A DNA stretch of 64,000 nt, from contig JADJWX010000011.1 of NCBI GenBank assembly GCA_016716135.1, positions 220,663-284,662 of the forward strand, given 5' to 3'. Below, piece by piece: positions 51,076-58,662 of the stretch. Positions within the stretch are counted from its first letter, which is position 1. Each line of letters begins with the position of its first letter. Both the position numbers and the translations under genes were made by a program. Below the pieces are notes generated by a model. The model was not told where the DNA came from. It saw only the letters and a list, made by a program, of their open reading frames with translations, and did not search any database. This stretch comes from Lewinellaceae bacterium (GTDB lineage: Bacteria > Bacteroidota > Bacteroidia > Chitinophagales > Saprospiraceae).

Positions 51076-51669
51076 TCACCGCTCTCTACTCGAATGTAGC
51101 ACGTTTTTATTATTTTCTCTAAGTAAAATTATGCTGAAGCCGATTAAAGTTAGTGCATATCCTAATACCAATCTAAAAGGCAATGGGATTATATGCCATA
51201 ATATAAGATTAGCTATTAAAACCAAGACTATTCCTGTTTTGCCTGTTTGTGTATAATTCAAACTTAAAAGCAGTAATCCTAAGTTGAAAATTTTTGAACT
51301 TGGCCCAATGGTCATAAATGGTTTCCAAATTGACGGGACGTGAGAAATATGATAAGTGAATTCATTCCGCATTTCCTGATTCGGAAAACTCCACCAAATG
51401 AAGTCCAATACGCACATTCCGATAACACAAACAATTCCAATTAAGGTCAAAGGAATTCCTATCAAGCTATATATTTTTTTAGGGAATGTTACTGTTTGCG
51501 GTATCAGTAAAGTTACTCCGATTAATAAAAACCAGTGGGCAAAATCAATAGGTTCCTGGTTGTACACAAACTCATTGCCCTTGACTAATATCAATTGGCC
51601 AATCAAAATAAAAACTAGTCCAACTATAAAGAGTATTTTATGCGCTTTTTCAATGCACTTTACTACCAT
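51076..51669 (-). CDS. Multi-helix membrane protein (cassette cargo)
   Basis: A 197-residue protein with five or six predicted membrane helices, among them ILFIVGLVFILIGQLILV, LIGIPLTLIGIVCVIGMC and FRLVLGYALTLIGFSIIL. No family is recognised. I start it at the ATG at 51667-51669, because the frame upstream (to 51726) reads through the attC of the preceding cassette. Its last residues (VLHSSRER) and stop are encoded in the sequence shared with the 3' end of the HxlR gene at 42.02 kb, so the C-terminus may have been made by recombination. Confidence 0.65.
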   Translation of the reverse strand: MVVKCIEKAHKILFIVGLVFILIGQLILVKGNEFVYNQEPIDFAHWFLLIGVTLLIPQTVTFPKKIYSLIGIPLTLIGIVCVIGMCVLDFIWWSFPNQEMRNEFTYHISHVPSIWKPFMTIGPSSKIFNLGLLLLSLNYTQTGKTGIVLVLIANLILWHIIPLPFRLVLGYALTLIGFSIILLRENNKNVLHSSRER

Positions 51670-51687
51670 TGATTTTATTTTCCTTAA

Positions 51688-51750
51688 ATGGTAATTATAT
51701 GCGTAGTGCGGCCGCTTAAGAAGCATTATCGCATATACATTGTTATCTTT
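51688..51750 (-). other. attC-like site of the NTF2-like cassette
   Basis: The arms TATATGCG...CGCATATA and GTGC/GCAT fold around GGCCGCTTAAGAA. The outer boxes (GTTAT and GGTAAT) are degenerate: AAT stands where AAC is expected. It begins 11 bases after the stop codon of the gene at 51762. Confidence 0.65.
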
Positions 51751-51761
51751 TCAATTGTTCT

Positions 51762-52226
51762 TCATTCGTCCTTTTTCGGTATTTCTCTCCAAGTGTAGCT
51801 TTTGTGAACTATCTTCCAGGAACCTTCGTATTTAAGTAATAAAAAATAGTCTGTGAATACTCGCCAATTTGGAATTAAAATCTCAGCTTTGGCAATTGCG
51901 GCGTCATTTTCAAAATCAATGGATATTATTCGTCCAATTCGATTAGACTTTTTTCCCTGCTCAATTCCTCCAATATAGTCTTCGCCTTTCCAAACCCGTA
52001 AGCTATCCTCTTTTGTGACGGAATATAGGTTGAAGTCAGGATGAAAAGCTTTTCGTAATTTATCAATTTCCCCATTTGCTGTTCCATCAATGTAATTCAT
52101 CAGCGTCGCAGTTATTTCTTCAATTTCCGATTTACTACTTTCACTTTGAGCATTCGCATAGGTTCCGAAAAGAATCAGCGTTATTACTATTCCAAACTTG
52201 ATTTTTTTAAGCATTTTATTTGTCAT
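51762..52226 (-). CDS. Exported NTF2/lumazine-binding-like protein (cassette cargo)
   Basis: A 154-residue protein with a signal peptide (FGIVITLILFGTYANAQ) and an NTF2-like fold: helix with IEEITATLMNYIDGTANGEIDKLRKAFHPDF, then GRIISIDFENDAAIAKAEI and FTDYFLLLKYEGSWKIVHKSYT. This matches the putative lumazine-binding (nuclear transport factor 2-like) group common in Bacteroidota. Periplasmic; ligand unknown. Confidence 0.82.
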   Translation of the reverse strand: MTNKMLKKIKFGIVITLILFGTYANAQSESSKSEIEEITATLMNYIDGTANGEIDKLRKAFHPDFNLYSVTKEDSLRVWKGEDYIGGIEQGKKSNRIGRIISIDFENDAAIAKAEILIPNWRVFTDYFLLLKYEGSWKIVHKSYTWREIPKKDE

Positions 52227-52247
52227 TTTTGTTGTATTTCAATAAAG

Positions 52248-52474
52248 TCTGACGGTTGTCATATGCTTAGAACCCATCTCAAAACTGGCGTCGGAGTCAA
52301 AATGAGTGGATTGAAGTCGAAGGCAAGGCAGTTTTTTGAATCGTAGCGGTGTTCTACGTTGAAAAAAACTAACGCAGTATTCGACTTATAGACACCATTT
52401 TGGCCCGACAGGTAGTTTTCAGATGGGTTCTAGTGCGACCGAAAGGTTGCGTTATCGCTTATACCTTGTTAGCC
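52248..52474 (-). other. attC-like site split by a MITE
   Basis: Left part 52248-52270 and right part 52430-52474. Joined without the MITE they give boxes CTGAC/GTTAG, arms CATATGC/GCTTATAC, and an inner stem TGCGACC GAAA GGTTGCG. The right end touches the stop codon of the gene at 52475. The MITE lies in the left arm, so the folded single strand would carry a second long hairpin. Confidence 0.7.
52271..52429. mobile_element. 159-bp MITE, copy 2, inside an attC
   Basis: The same 159-base element as 50853-51011 in the same orientation. Terminal repeats match at 15 of 16 positions (one change, AGATGG preceded by C). Flanks are TTAG on the left and CTAG on the right, consistent with a 4-base duplication with one change. 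Confidence 0.9.
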
Positions 52475-53980
52475 TCAGTTTTTTATTTTCTTTAAATCTT
52501 CAAGTGCTTTTTTCCCTTTTTCATACTCAGGATTAATGAGTAATGTCTTTTCGTAGCATGATTGGGCTTGTGACCTGTTTCCAAGATTCAAATATACATT
52601 TCCAAGAAGTCGCCAAGCGTAGGTCGAATTGCTATCCAATGTGATGTAATATTCCAAAATTTCCTTTGCCGCTTCCCAGTTTTTCCCATTTTCGAGAACA
52701 GCTCCTGTCGTTAAAATATCTTCGTCATTTACTTGATAGATGTCAGTGGTATCTTGCTTCAATGCTTCCCATAGTTTGGAGGCATATTCAATTCCATGCT
52801 CCTTATATGCCATTGTAAATGGATACTTTGCAGAAACGCTGTAATCTTTTGCCTTCTGTTCAAAGAAAAATTCGGAAACGGCATTGATGATTCTTCCTGT
52901 TCTCGAAAAATCACGGTTTGCCATGATTATTACTGAAACACTGTCTTTCGGATAAACGTACATCAGCGATTCAAAACCCGTATCATTGCCTTGGTGCATG
53001 ATAATTGGTCGGTCTAAATAGTTTTGTAGAAACCAACTCAATCCAATTTTGTCGCCCCACGGAGTATCAAAATTAGGTGTCGATAATAACGAAAAGTATT
53101 CGGGTTTGATTATGACATTATCTTTATGCCTTCCATGATTGGTATATAACATCCCCCAATTACACATATCCAATAAAGTGGTATGCAATCCTGAACTTGG
53201 AAAATAATTTTCCGAGTACGGAAATGGCGACCATACTTGCGTTTCTATTCCATACGAATATGGTACAGCCCAATTTACCGGCAAGGTGTCCTGTGGTTTG
53301 GAATAAAAACTATTTGTCATCCCCGAAGGAATCAAGATATTGGTTTTTACATATTCCTCGAACGACATTCCGCTAGCCCGACTAATGACAACGCCCAAAA
53401 TGTCAAACGCTGAGTTGCTATAGCTAAATTCTGTGCCTGGTTCAAAATCAAGCATTAAGGGCTTAATATCCTCTAAATTTTTTTCTAAGGCTTTTTCATC
53501 ATATATCGGATTTTCCCAATCACCAATACTTACGTGACGTGGAATACCTGAAGTATGAGTGAGTATTTGTTTAATTGTAATTTGTTTATACCGTGAATCG
53601 ATCATTTCAAATTCAGGAATGAACTTAACAATGAAATCATTTAAGTTTAGTTTGCCTTGTTCAACAAGTTTGACTATTGCAGCAGCTGTAAAAGGTTTTG
53701 AGACAGAAGCGATATGAAAAACAGTATTAAAATCTGCTTTTATAGAATCTTCAATATTTGAAAACCCAAAAGTACGAGCATAAATTATTTTGTCGCCTTT
53801 AGTTAGGCCAACGGCAAGGCTTGCACTGTTGTTAGTTAGTTCTCGTAATTGCATCAGGTAAGGTGTAAGTAAACTGTCTAAACTTACTCCTTCAGGTCCT
53901 TCGATTATTTGCTTCGCTGATTGAGCAATACAGCTTGTTACGGTTGCTATGGCAAAAAGCAACGTGATTATTTTCTTCAT
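52475..53980 (-). CDS. Serine hydrolase of the beta-lactamase/transpeptidase fold with C-terminal TPR (cassette cargo)
   Basis: A 501-residue exported enzyme. Signal peptide ends near CIAQS (residues 17-21), with a possible lipobox. Active-site motifs: Ser92-x-x-Lys95 in SVSK, Tyr187 in YSN, and HQGND (the HxG counterpart of KTG). This is the class C/esterase/D-aminopeptidase-like group rather than a known resistance enzyme. Residues about 410-501 form tetratricopeptide-like helices (YAWRLLGNVYLNLGNRSQAQ). The combination with TPRs is frequent in Bacteroidota. Its 1.5-kb gene is long for a cassette. Confidence 0.87.
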   Translation of the reverse strand: MKKIITLLFAIATVTSCIAQSAKQIIEGPEGVSLDSLLTPYLMQLRELTNNSASLAVGLTKGDKIIYARTFGFSNIEDSIKADFNTVFHIASVSKPFTAAAIVKLVEQGKLNLNDFIVKFIPEFEMIDSRYKQITIKQILTHTSGIPRHVSIGDWENPIYDEKALEKNLEDIKPLMLDFEPGTEFSYSNSAFDILGVVISRASGMSFEEYVKTNILIPSGMTNSFYSKPQDTLPVNWAVPYSYGIETQVWSPFPYSENYFPSSGLHTTLLDMCNWGMLYTNHGRHKDNVIIKPEYFSLLSTPNFDTPWGDKIGLSWFLQNYLDRPIIMHQGNDTGFESLMYVYPKDSVSVIIMANRDFSRTGRIINAVSEFFFEQKAKDYSVSAKYPFTMAYKEHGIEYASKLWEALKQDTTDIYQVNDEDILTTGAVLENGKNWEAAKEILEYYITLDSNSTYAWRLLGNVYLNLGNRSQAQSCYEKTLLINPEYEKGKKALEDLKKIKN

Positions 53981-54002
53981 GACTTATCTTTATTGAATTG
54001 AG

Positions 54003-54097
54003 TCTAACGGTTTCCAGCTATACGCAGGCAGGGATTTTAACCACTGAACTTTCTACGAAGCACGAAACCCCTGCTTGCGTATAGGTGATGTTAGCGG
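54003..54097 (-). other. attC-like site of the alpha/beta-hydrolase cassette
   Basis: A 95-base site with boxes TCTAACGG and GTTAGCGG, arms CTATACGCAGGCAGGG and CCCCTGCTTGCGTATAG, and a 36-base end loop. In gene direction it ends GTTAGAC, a full match to the GTTRRRY consensus. The cassette's first bases TTAGCGGT are complementary to its first box. Confidence 0.85.
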
Positions 54098-54114
54098 TTC
54101 GTTGTTCTTCTTTT

Positions 54115-54879
54115 TCAGTCATTTATAAATTTTACGATATATTCTTGAATTTCCTTTCGTTGCTCGACATTAGCATTGTCGTCCATTTCATTATGGGTTG
54201 TATTTGCCAATTTCACTATTTTCATTTTATACTTTTTAGTTTCCTTTTCTGTCGGTAAAACACCTTCGTCTGCTGGTTGGTCGCTTGAACGTAGCGTGTA
54301 AACCTTAACTTTTTTTGATTTTGGCAATGCCATTCTTCTGTTGTCCAGCGTGATTATTTTTTCAACAATGTTCGGGTATTTCTGTGGAAAAAGAGCAGTC
54401 ATATCTCCACCGTTAGAATGTCCAATAAGTGTTATGTGTTTAAAGTCCAAATCAGGATTTGTTTTTTTTAGTTCATTGATAACGTATAAAATATTGCCTG
54501 AGCCACGTTCCCAAAATGGTCGTCTTACAATTTGCGGATTTCCTGTCAGCGGCAATAAACTGTCAGTTGCAAGTTCGTGTTGAATGCTTACAACGAAAAA
54601 TCCTTTTGTTGCTAAAAATTCAGTCAGATATGAATACGCCAAATAATCACCACCTTTATTTTGTCCATAGCCGTGACTGAAAATGACAATTTTTTGTTTT
54701 CCAGAAACTTTTGAGGTTGGTTTATAAATTGCAATTGGAATTTCTCTCTGTCTGCTTTGGTCGTATAGTTTTAAAGTGTCCAAACTAAACTCATAATGAG
54801 ATTTATCTTCAACAGATTTTCCAAACGTTGAGTAACTTGTCAAAAGTCCTATTGTGAAAATGTAAAGTATTATAAGCAT
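54115..54879 (-). CDS. Exported alpha/beta hydrolase (cassette cargo)
   Basis: A 254-residue hydrolase with an N-terminal hydrophobic signal (LIILYIFTIGLLTSYS). The oxyanion strand VIFSHGYGQNKGG and nucleophile elbow GHSNGGDM (Ser within GHSNG) are clear; the acid and His are probably in the C-terminal LRSSDQPADEG and NTTHNEMDD stretches. It resembles small esterase/dienelactone-hydrolase-like proteins. Substrate unknown. Confidence 0.85.
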   Translation of the reverse strand: MLIILYIFTIGLLTSYSTFGKSVEDKSHYEFSLDTLKLYDQSRQREIPIAIYKPTSKVSGKQKIVIFSHGYGQNKGGDYLAYSYLTEFLATKGFFVVSIQHELATDSLLPLTGNPQIVRRPFWERGSGNILYVINELKKTNPDLDFKHITLIGHSNGGDMTALFPQKYPNIVEKIITLDNRRMALPKSKKVKVYTLRSSDQPADEGVLPTEKETKKYKMKIVKLANTTHNEMDDNANVEQRKEIQEYIVKFIND

Positions 54880-54913
54880 TTAATTTTTCTTTCGGTATGT
54901 CGTTTTACAATGA

Positions 54914-54982
54914 CCGCTAACGTTTAGTATATGCGTAGTTGCTGACGATAGGTAGCAATTATCGCATATACATTGTTAGCGG
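54914..54982 (-). other. attC-like site overlapping a stop codon
   Basis: Boxes CCGCTAAC (54914-54921) and GTTAGCGG (54975-54982) are exact complements. Inner arms TATATGCG/CGCATATA and GTTGC/GCAAT enclose TGACGATAGGTA. The TAA stop of the GNAT gene (54976-54978) is made from the CTAAC of the site itself. Confidence 0.88.
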
Positions 54983-55587
54983 CTGGTTTTTTTATGTAGT
55001 TCTTCTATTCGGAATATTAATGAGCGTTTACAAGTTTTCCATTCACTCTCAATTATAGAATAGACAACTGTATCTCTAATTGTTCCATCAGTTGTAATTT
55101 GATGATTTCTTAAAACTCCATCTTGTTTAGCTCCAAGTCTTTCAATCGCATTTCTTGAAGGAAAATTATACCAATGTGTTCTAAACTCAACAGCAATTGC
55201 TTTTAACACTTCAAAAGCGTGTTTTAATAAAAGCAGTTTACACTCAGAGTTTACAAAGGTTTTTTGAAAAGACTTTGCATACCAAGTAAATCCAATCTCC
55301 AATCTTCTGTGTTCTGGTTTGGCGTTTGTATATCTCGTAGTTCCAATGATTTTGTTTGACTTTTTATCAATAATAACAAAAGCCAATCCTTTATCTTCTT
55401 CAAATTCATTGATTGCTTTTTCTATATACGTATCAATGTTTTTCCGGTTAGGTACAGAAGTGAACCACAAATCTGATAAATTGCCATCTTCTGACGCAAT
55501 GAGCAATTCATCTGTATGGTCAGTATTCAGAGGTAGAAGTTTAACATTATCTGTCTCTAATACTATTTTATTTAACCATTTTTTCAT
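54976..55587 (-). CDS. RimJ/RimL-type GNAT acetyltransferase (cassette cargo)
   Basis: A 203-residue GNAT from the ATG at 55585-55587 (MKKWLNKIVLETDNVKLLPL). The family run LAFVIIDKKSNKIIGTTRY, then RRLEIGFTWYAKSFQKTFVNSECKLLLLKHAFE (the acetyl-CoA site in the RimL/RimJ spacing), and RNAIERLGAKQDGVLRNH are all visible. Substrate unknown; relatives acetylate ribosomal protein N-termini, amino acids or antibiotics. The longer frame at the N-terminus overlaps the upstream gene. Confidence 0.85.
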   Translation of the reverse strand: MKKWLNKIVLETDNVKLLPLNTDHTDELLIASEDGNLSDLWFTSVPNRKNIDTYIEKAINEFEEDKGLAFVIIDKKSNKIIGTTRYTNAKPEHRRLEIGFTWYAKSFQKTFVNSECKLLLLKHAFEVLKAIAVEFRTHWYNFPSRNAIERLGAKQDGVLRNHQITTDGTIRDTVVYSIIESEWKTCKRSLIFRIEELHKKTSR

Positions 55588-55618
55588 TACTTTTCTTGTT
55601 GTGTTAGTACCTGCTCTA

Positions 55619-55957
55619 TTATTTCTCTTCAATTATTGACTCTCCTTTTGATTTATCTCCTGAAGTCCATTGCCAACTTTCGTGCAATCTGATTTTGCCA
55701 TTATCCATTATCTCGGGTTTTGATTTACAGATACCTGTCATAATCTCGCCTTTATCGTTTACTTGGTGATACCGCATATCTATGTTTCCGTTTTCATCAA
55801 CAAGTCCAATAAGATGTCCTTTTTTTATCTTTCCACCTGAATATTCAGAGGTCAAAATATTCCCAATTTGTTTATACAGAAAAACAGTTTCACTTGATGT
55901 TTCCCCGTTTTCAGTATTTGCAATGGGACTAAAAATTTTACCATTATAATCAATCAT
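55619..55957 (-). CDS. Small soluble protein of unknown function (cassette cargo)
   Basis: A 112-residue protein, beta-rich (YNGKIFSPIANTENGETSSETVF, HLIGLVDENGNIDMRYHQVND). Relatives in Bacteroidota are sometimes named N-acetylglutamate synthase, but I see no acetyl-CoA site. It lies between two GNAT genes in the same cassette with no attC in between; the gap to the downstream GNAT start is 31 bases. Confidence 0.65.
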   Translation of the reverse strand: MIDYNGKIFSPIANTENGETSSETVFLYKQIGNILTSEYSGGKIKKGHLIGLVDENGNIDMRYHQVNDKGEIMTGICKSKPEIMDNGKIRLHESWQWTSGDKSKGESIIEEK

Positions 55958-55999
55958 AGTTATTTATTTTATATCTGGCGAGTTGAGTAAAAAAGCGTT

Positions 56000-56503
56000 T
56001 CATTGTGTCTTGATGTTTAAAAGATATATCCAATATTTTTTGTCATATCTAGTAAGTTCTCGGGCAACTTTAAAGCCGAATCCTTCATAAATATGTCTAG
56101 CGGCATTCATAAATTCCGATGTGTGCAATGCAACAAAGTTTTCGTTAGTTTCTAATGCAAAATCAATACACATTTTAGTCAGTCTTTTTGCAATACCCTT
56201 GCCTTCAAAGTTTGGATTGACACCAACCATTCTGATATAGCTCCAATGTTCTTCAAACATTTCAGTTGGGTGTCCATTAGAAACCAAGAATGCCATTCCG
56301 ATAATTTCATTTTCATGCTCACATAAAAAGCACGTTGAAGTACTCATTAGGTATGTAAAGGTTTCAGGGTTTGACATAAAGGAATTATATGTCCTCCAAT
56401 TCTCTGGTGTCATTGCAGATTGGTGCTGACTATAAGCCAAAACGCCTAATGCTTGTAATTGGTCTTTATCTTCTATTGTTCCTTTTCTAAAAGTTAAGTT
56501 CAT
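56000..56503 (-). CDS. GNAT-family acetyltransferase (cassette cargo)
   Basis: A 167-residue GNAT. Visible: FLCEHENEIIGMAFLVSNG (central strands), VGVNPNFEGKGIAKRLTKMCIDFA (acetyl-CoA-binding R/Q-x-x-G-x-G/A site as EGKGIAKR), and ARHIYEGFGFKVARELTRYDK at the C-terminus. Substrate unknown. First gene of a three-gene cassette (54921-56534). Confidence 0.85.
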   Translation of the reverse strand: MNLTFRKGTIEDKDQLQALGVLAYSQHQSAMTPENWRTYNSFMSNPETFTYLMSTSTCFLCEHENEIIGMAFLVSNGHPTEMFEEHWSYIRMVGVNPNFEGKGIAKRLTKMCIDFALETNENFVALHTSEFMNAARHIYEGFGFKVARELTRYDKKYWIYLLNIKTQ

Positions 56504-56527
56504 TTCTTAGATTTTGTCTTTGGCTTG

Positions 56528-56592
56528 CCGCTAACCGTTTGGCTATGCGCAGTGTCCCGAAGGGCATTGCGTATAGGTGTTGTTGTGTGCCG
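56528..56592 (-). other. attC-like site of the cassette at 56535-57348
   Basis: Arms CTATGCGCAGTG and CATTGCGTATAG enclose TCCCGAAGGG (itself CCC/GGG paired). The outer strand GTTGTGTGCC matches the first 9 bases of the same cassette in gene direction (TTGTGTGCC), while the left box CCGCTAAC belongs to the next cassette. Confidence 0.85.
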
Positions 56593-56604
56593 TTTTTAAT
56601 TTTT

Positions 56605-57312
56605 TCATTTGTAATAATAGTACCAATTACTCTCGTAATTATTGTCAAAGTTTTCCTTGCTGTCCAAGTAGACCGAAAAGGACTCACGTTTAAAATACCC
56701 GAATTCATCGTACTGACTAAGCAATTCAAAGTACTTGTCAGTCCATCTTTTATGTTCTTCTGAGTTTTCGTACTTTTTTACCTGCTCATCGGTGTACAGG
56801 AAAATTGTAGTCCCTGAGAAAGCTCGCGAAATTTCCCAAATGTCATTATTGTCCAATTCGGTTTTAAGTTCTTTTACTTTTTGTTCTGGAACGCTTTCGT
56901 TCGCTTCAATTCGTGCTATGGATTCAAAATCTCCATAAATCACCCAAATGTTTTCAGTTTTGTATTTTGAAGTTGCTTGTTTCTTAAACAGTCCAAATAA
57001 CCCACTGTCCTGAATTAGTCCTTGTTCTTTTAAGGTTTCTTTGAATTTCTTGCCTATTGCCTTCTGTTTGTCAGAGTCAAAATTGAACCCATTAGGTCCG
57101 TTAAATTGAGATTTCTCTTTTGGGTGTTCAAAGCAAATTTCCAATCTCGGTCGAGTTCCTTTATCGATTGTGTCGTAAAAAATATTGACTGTCTTGACTT
57201 CATATGTTTTGTCAATCCAATCAGCGAGCGGTTTGAATTCGGGTTTCATTACCTTCTTTCCAAGCATAATTTGCTTAGTCTCTTTGTAGTCCTTGTCAGA
57301 AGGCATTATCAT
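56605..57312 (-). CDS. Cytosolic protein of unknown function (cassette cargo)
   Basis: A 235-residue protein, charged and without signal or membrane segments. It is rich in Lys, Glu and aromatic residues, with FKPLADWIDKTYEVKTVNIFYDTI near the start and a Tyr-rich end (NYESNWYYYYK). I do not recognise a family. The ATG at 57306 (MPSDKDYKE) is an equally good start. Confidence 0.65.
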   Translation of the reverse strand: MIMPSDKDYKETKQIMLGKKVMKPEFKPLADWIDKTYEVKTVNIFYDTIDKGTRPRLEICFEHPKEKSQFNGPNGFNFDSDKQKAIGKKFKETLKEQGLIQDSGLFGLFKKQATSKYKTENIWVIYGDFESIARIEANESVPEQKVKELKTELDNNDIWEISRAFSGTTIFLYTDEQVKKYENSEEHKRWTDKYFELLSQYDEFGYFKRESFSVYLDSKENFDNNYESNWYYYYK

Positions 57313-57442
57313 AATTGATACTGTTGTCTTTTTTCAAATGGCACACAACGGGAGCGCCCCCCTGTCCTGCCCCCCGCAAGCCGGTACCAAAAATAAGTAG
57401 AGAAAGTTGAACATCGTAACTTTCACACTTAAACGAAGTACC

Positions 57443-57742
57443 ATGCGAAAAAGCAGATTTAATGCCAGCCAGCGGCAGGCGATTTTGGACAGTTACCTCA
57501 AGGGCAACAAAACCGTTGAAGCGCTCTGCGAAGAACATCAAATCAGTCCGGCGACGTTTTACAAATGGAAAAATGAAGTGGAGACGGATAAAAATGAAGA
57601 CAAACGCCGGTTAAAAGAATTGGAGTTAGAGAACCTGCGCTTAAAAAAGATGTATGCGGAGGCTTTGCTCAAACAAGAAGTCTTAAGCGATGCGGTGGAC
57701 ATCCTAAAAAAGATGAAGGCTCAAAGGAAAAGGCGGACCTGA
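57443..57742 (+). CDS. IS3-family transposase OrfA
   Basis: A 99-residue protein from ATG 57443 (MRKSRFNASQRQAILDSYLKG), a helix-turn-helix of the IS3 OrfA type (LCEEHQISPATFYKWKNE) followed by a Leu-rich coiled coil (LKELELENLRLKKMYAEALL). A run AAAAAAG at about 57705-57711 is a typical slippery sequence for -1 frameshifting into OrfB, which is in the -1 frame. Confidence 0.9.
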   Translation: MRKSRFNASQRQAILDSYLKGNKTVEALCEEHQISPATFYKWKNEVETDKNEDKRRLKELELENLRLKKMYAEALLKQEVLSDAVDILKKMKAQRKRRT

Positions 57743-58593
57743 TGGGCCAAATACAAATCCGGCACGAACGTTTGAGTAAGCGGCGGGTGTGTCGGTGGCT
57801 ACGCCTGAGGCGCTCGACGATATATGCGATCAAAGCGCATCGGAAAGACCCTTCTACCAGGGTTCGTCCGGATGGTTTTATTATCGATCTGATGAAGAAA
57901 GTCCGACAGACACATCGGGCCTGGGGTTTCCGCCTGATTTTCGCATACCTGCGTAAGGAGGGCGAGCGAATAGGCAAGCGGCGCGCCCACCGGCTGTATA
58001 TGGCGGCCAAACTCAGTCTGCACCGCAATCCTAAAAAGCCCCGGATCAAACGCGTGTTTGAAAAACTATTGCCACCAGAACACATCAACGAAGGTTGGGC
58101 AATGGATTTTCTGAGCGAATGGGTTATCGGAGAAAAACAACAAAGCGTTCGAATCATAAACGTTGTGGATGAGTGTTCCAGAAAAGACTTATGGGTGGAA
58201 GCGGCCCATAGTATCACGGCAGCCAAACTGATAGAAGTACTCAATATGATTGGAGAAATGCGCGGTTGGCCCCGATACATCCGATGTGATAATGGCCCGG
58301 AATTTATCAGTTATAAACTTCAGGAATGGGCGGCTGACAAAAAAATCAAAATCAAATTTATTCAACCCGGTAAACCAACCCAAAATGGCATCATCGAACG
58401 CCTCAACGGAACAGTACGCAAAGAATACCTGAACTTGCACTGGTTCTATTCTCTGGAAGAAATAAATGACCTGCTGGGGCAGTGGTTCAAAACCTATAAC
58501 TTTGATCGACCACACTCCTGCTTGAAGTACCAAACACCATCAGCCTTTGAAAACCTAAATCAGAATCTCTACTTTAGAATGGTACCGGGGTAA
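57742..58593 (+). CDS. IS3-family transposase OrfB
   Basis: A 283-residue DDE recombinase (rve core). Acidic residues are seen in AMDFLSEWV, RCDNGPEF and NGIIERLNGTVRKEYL, with the usual D-D-35-E spacing. Its ATG overlaps the OrfA stop (ATGA-type TGATG), so coupling or frameshifting makes OrfAB. It appears intact, so the element may be active. Confidence 0.92.
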   Translation: MGQIQIRHERLSKRRVCRWLRLRRSTIYAIKAHRKDPSTRVRPDGFIIDLMKKVRQTHRAWGFRLIFAYLRKEGERIGKRRAHRLYMAAKLSLHRNPKKPRIKRVFEKLLPPEHINEGWAMDFLSEWVIGEKQQSVRIINVVDECSRKDLWVEAAHSITAAKLIEVLNMIGEMRGWPRYIRCDNGPEFISYKLQEWAADKKIKIKFIQPGKPTQNGIIERLNGTVRKEYLNLHWFYSLEEINDLLGQWFKTYNFDRPHSCLKYQTPSAFENLNQNLYFRMVPG

Positions 58594-58662
58594 GGGGGGG
58601 CAGGACACCCCGACGTAGCCGCGTTTAGCGGCTATGACCGGGGGCGCACAGTTGGGCGATTG

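Larger units (their letters stand above)
57363..58607 (+). mobile_element. IS3-family insertion sequence
   Basis: A 1245-base element with ends TGTCCTGCCCCCC and its complement (TG...CA termini usual for IS3), extended by GGTACC near both ends. Flanking C-runs (CCCC) fit a 3-5 base duplication but cannot be delimited. It encodes OrfA and OrfB in overlapping frames. It is the only plus-strand unit in the array and is more GC-rich than the cassettes around it. Confidence 0.9.
57341..58657 (-). other. attC-like site split by an IS3-family element
   Basis: Left part 57341-57362 and right part 58608-58657. Rejoined, the site has boxes ACACAACGG and AGTTGGGCG, a long GC stem (GCGCCCC/GGGGCGC) and an inner hairpin TAGCCGC GTTTA GCGGCTA. 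The outer TTGGGCGA repeats the first 8 bases of the cassette that carries the outer-membrane protein. Confidence 0.75.

Noticed and set aside
52475..53980. Beta-lactamase resistance cassette
   Set aside because: The motifs (SVSK, YSN, HQG) and fused TPR fit the esterase/peptidase side of the superfamily; nothing indicates antibiotic hydrolysis.
54914..54982. attC hairpins read as simple intrinsic terminators
   Set aside because: There are no T-tracts after the stems, and their outer bases match the starts of their own cassettes, which terminators would not do.
55619..55957. N-acetylglutamate synthase
   Set aside because: This name is sometimes given to relatives, but there is no GNAT acetyl-CoA site and the protein is too small.
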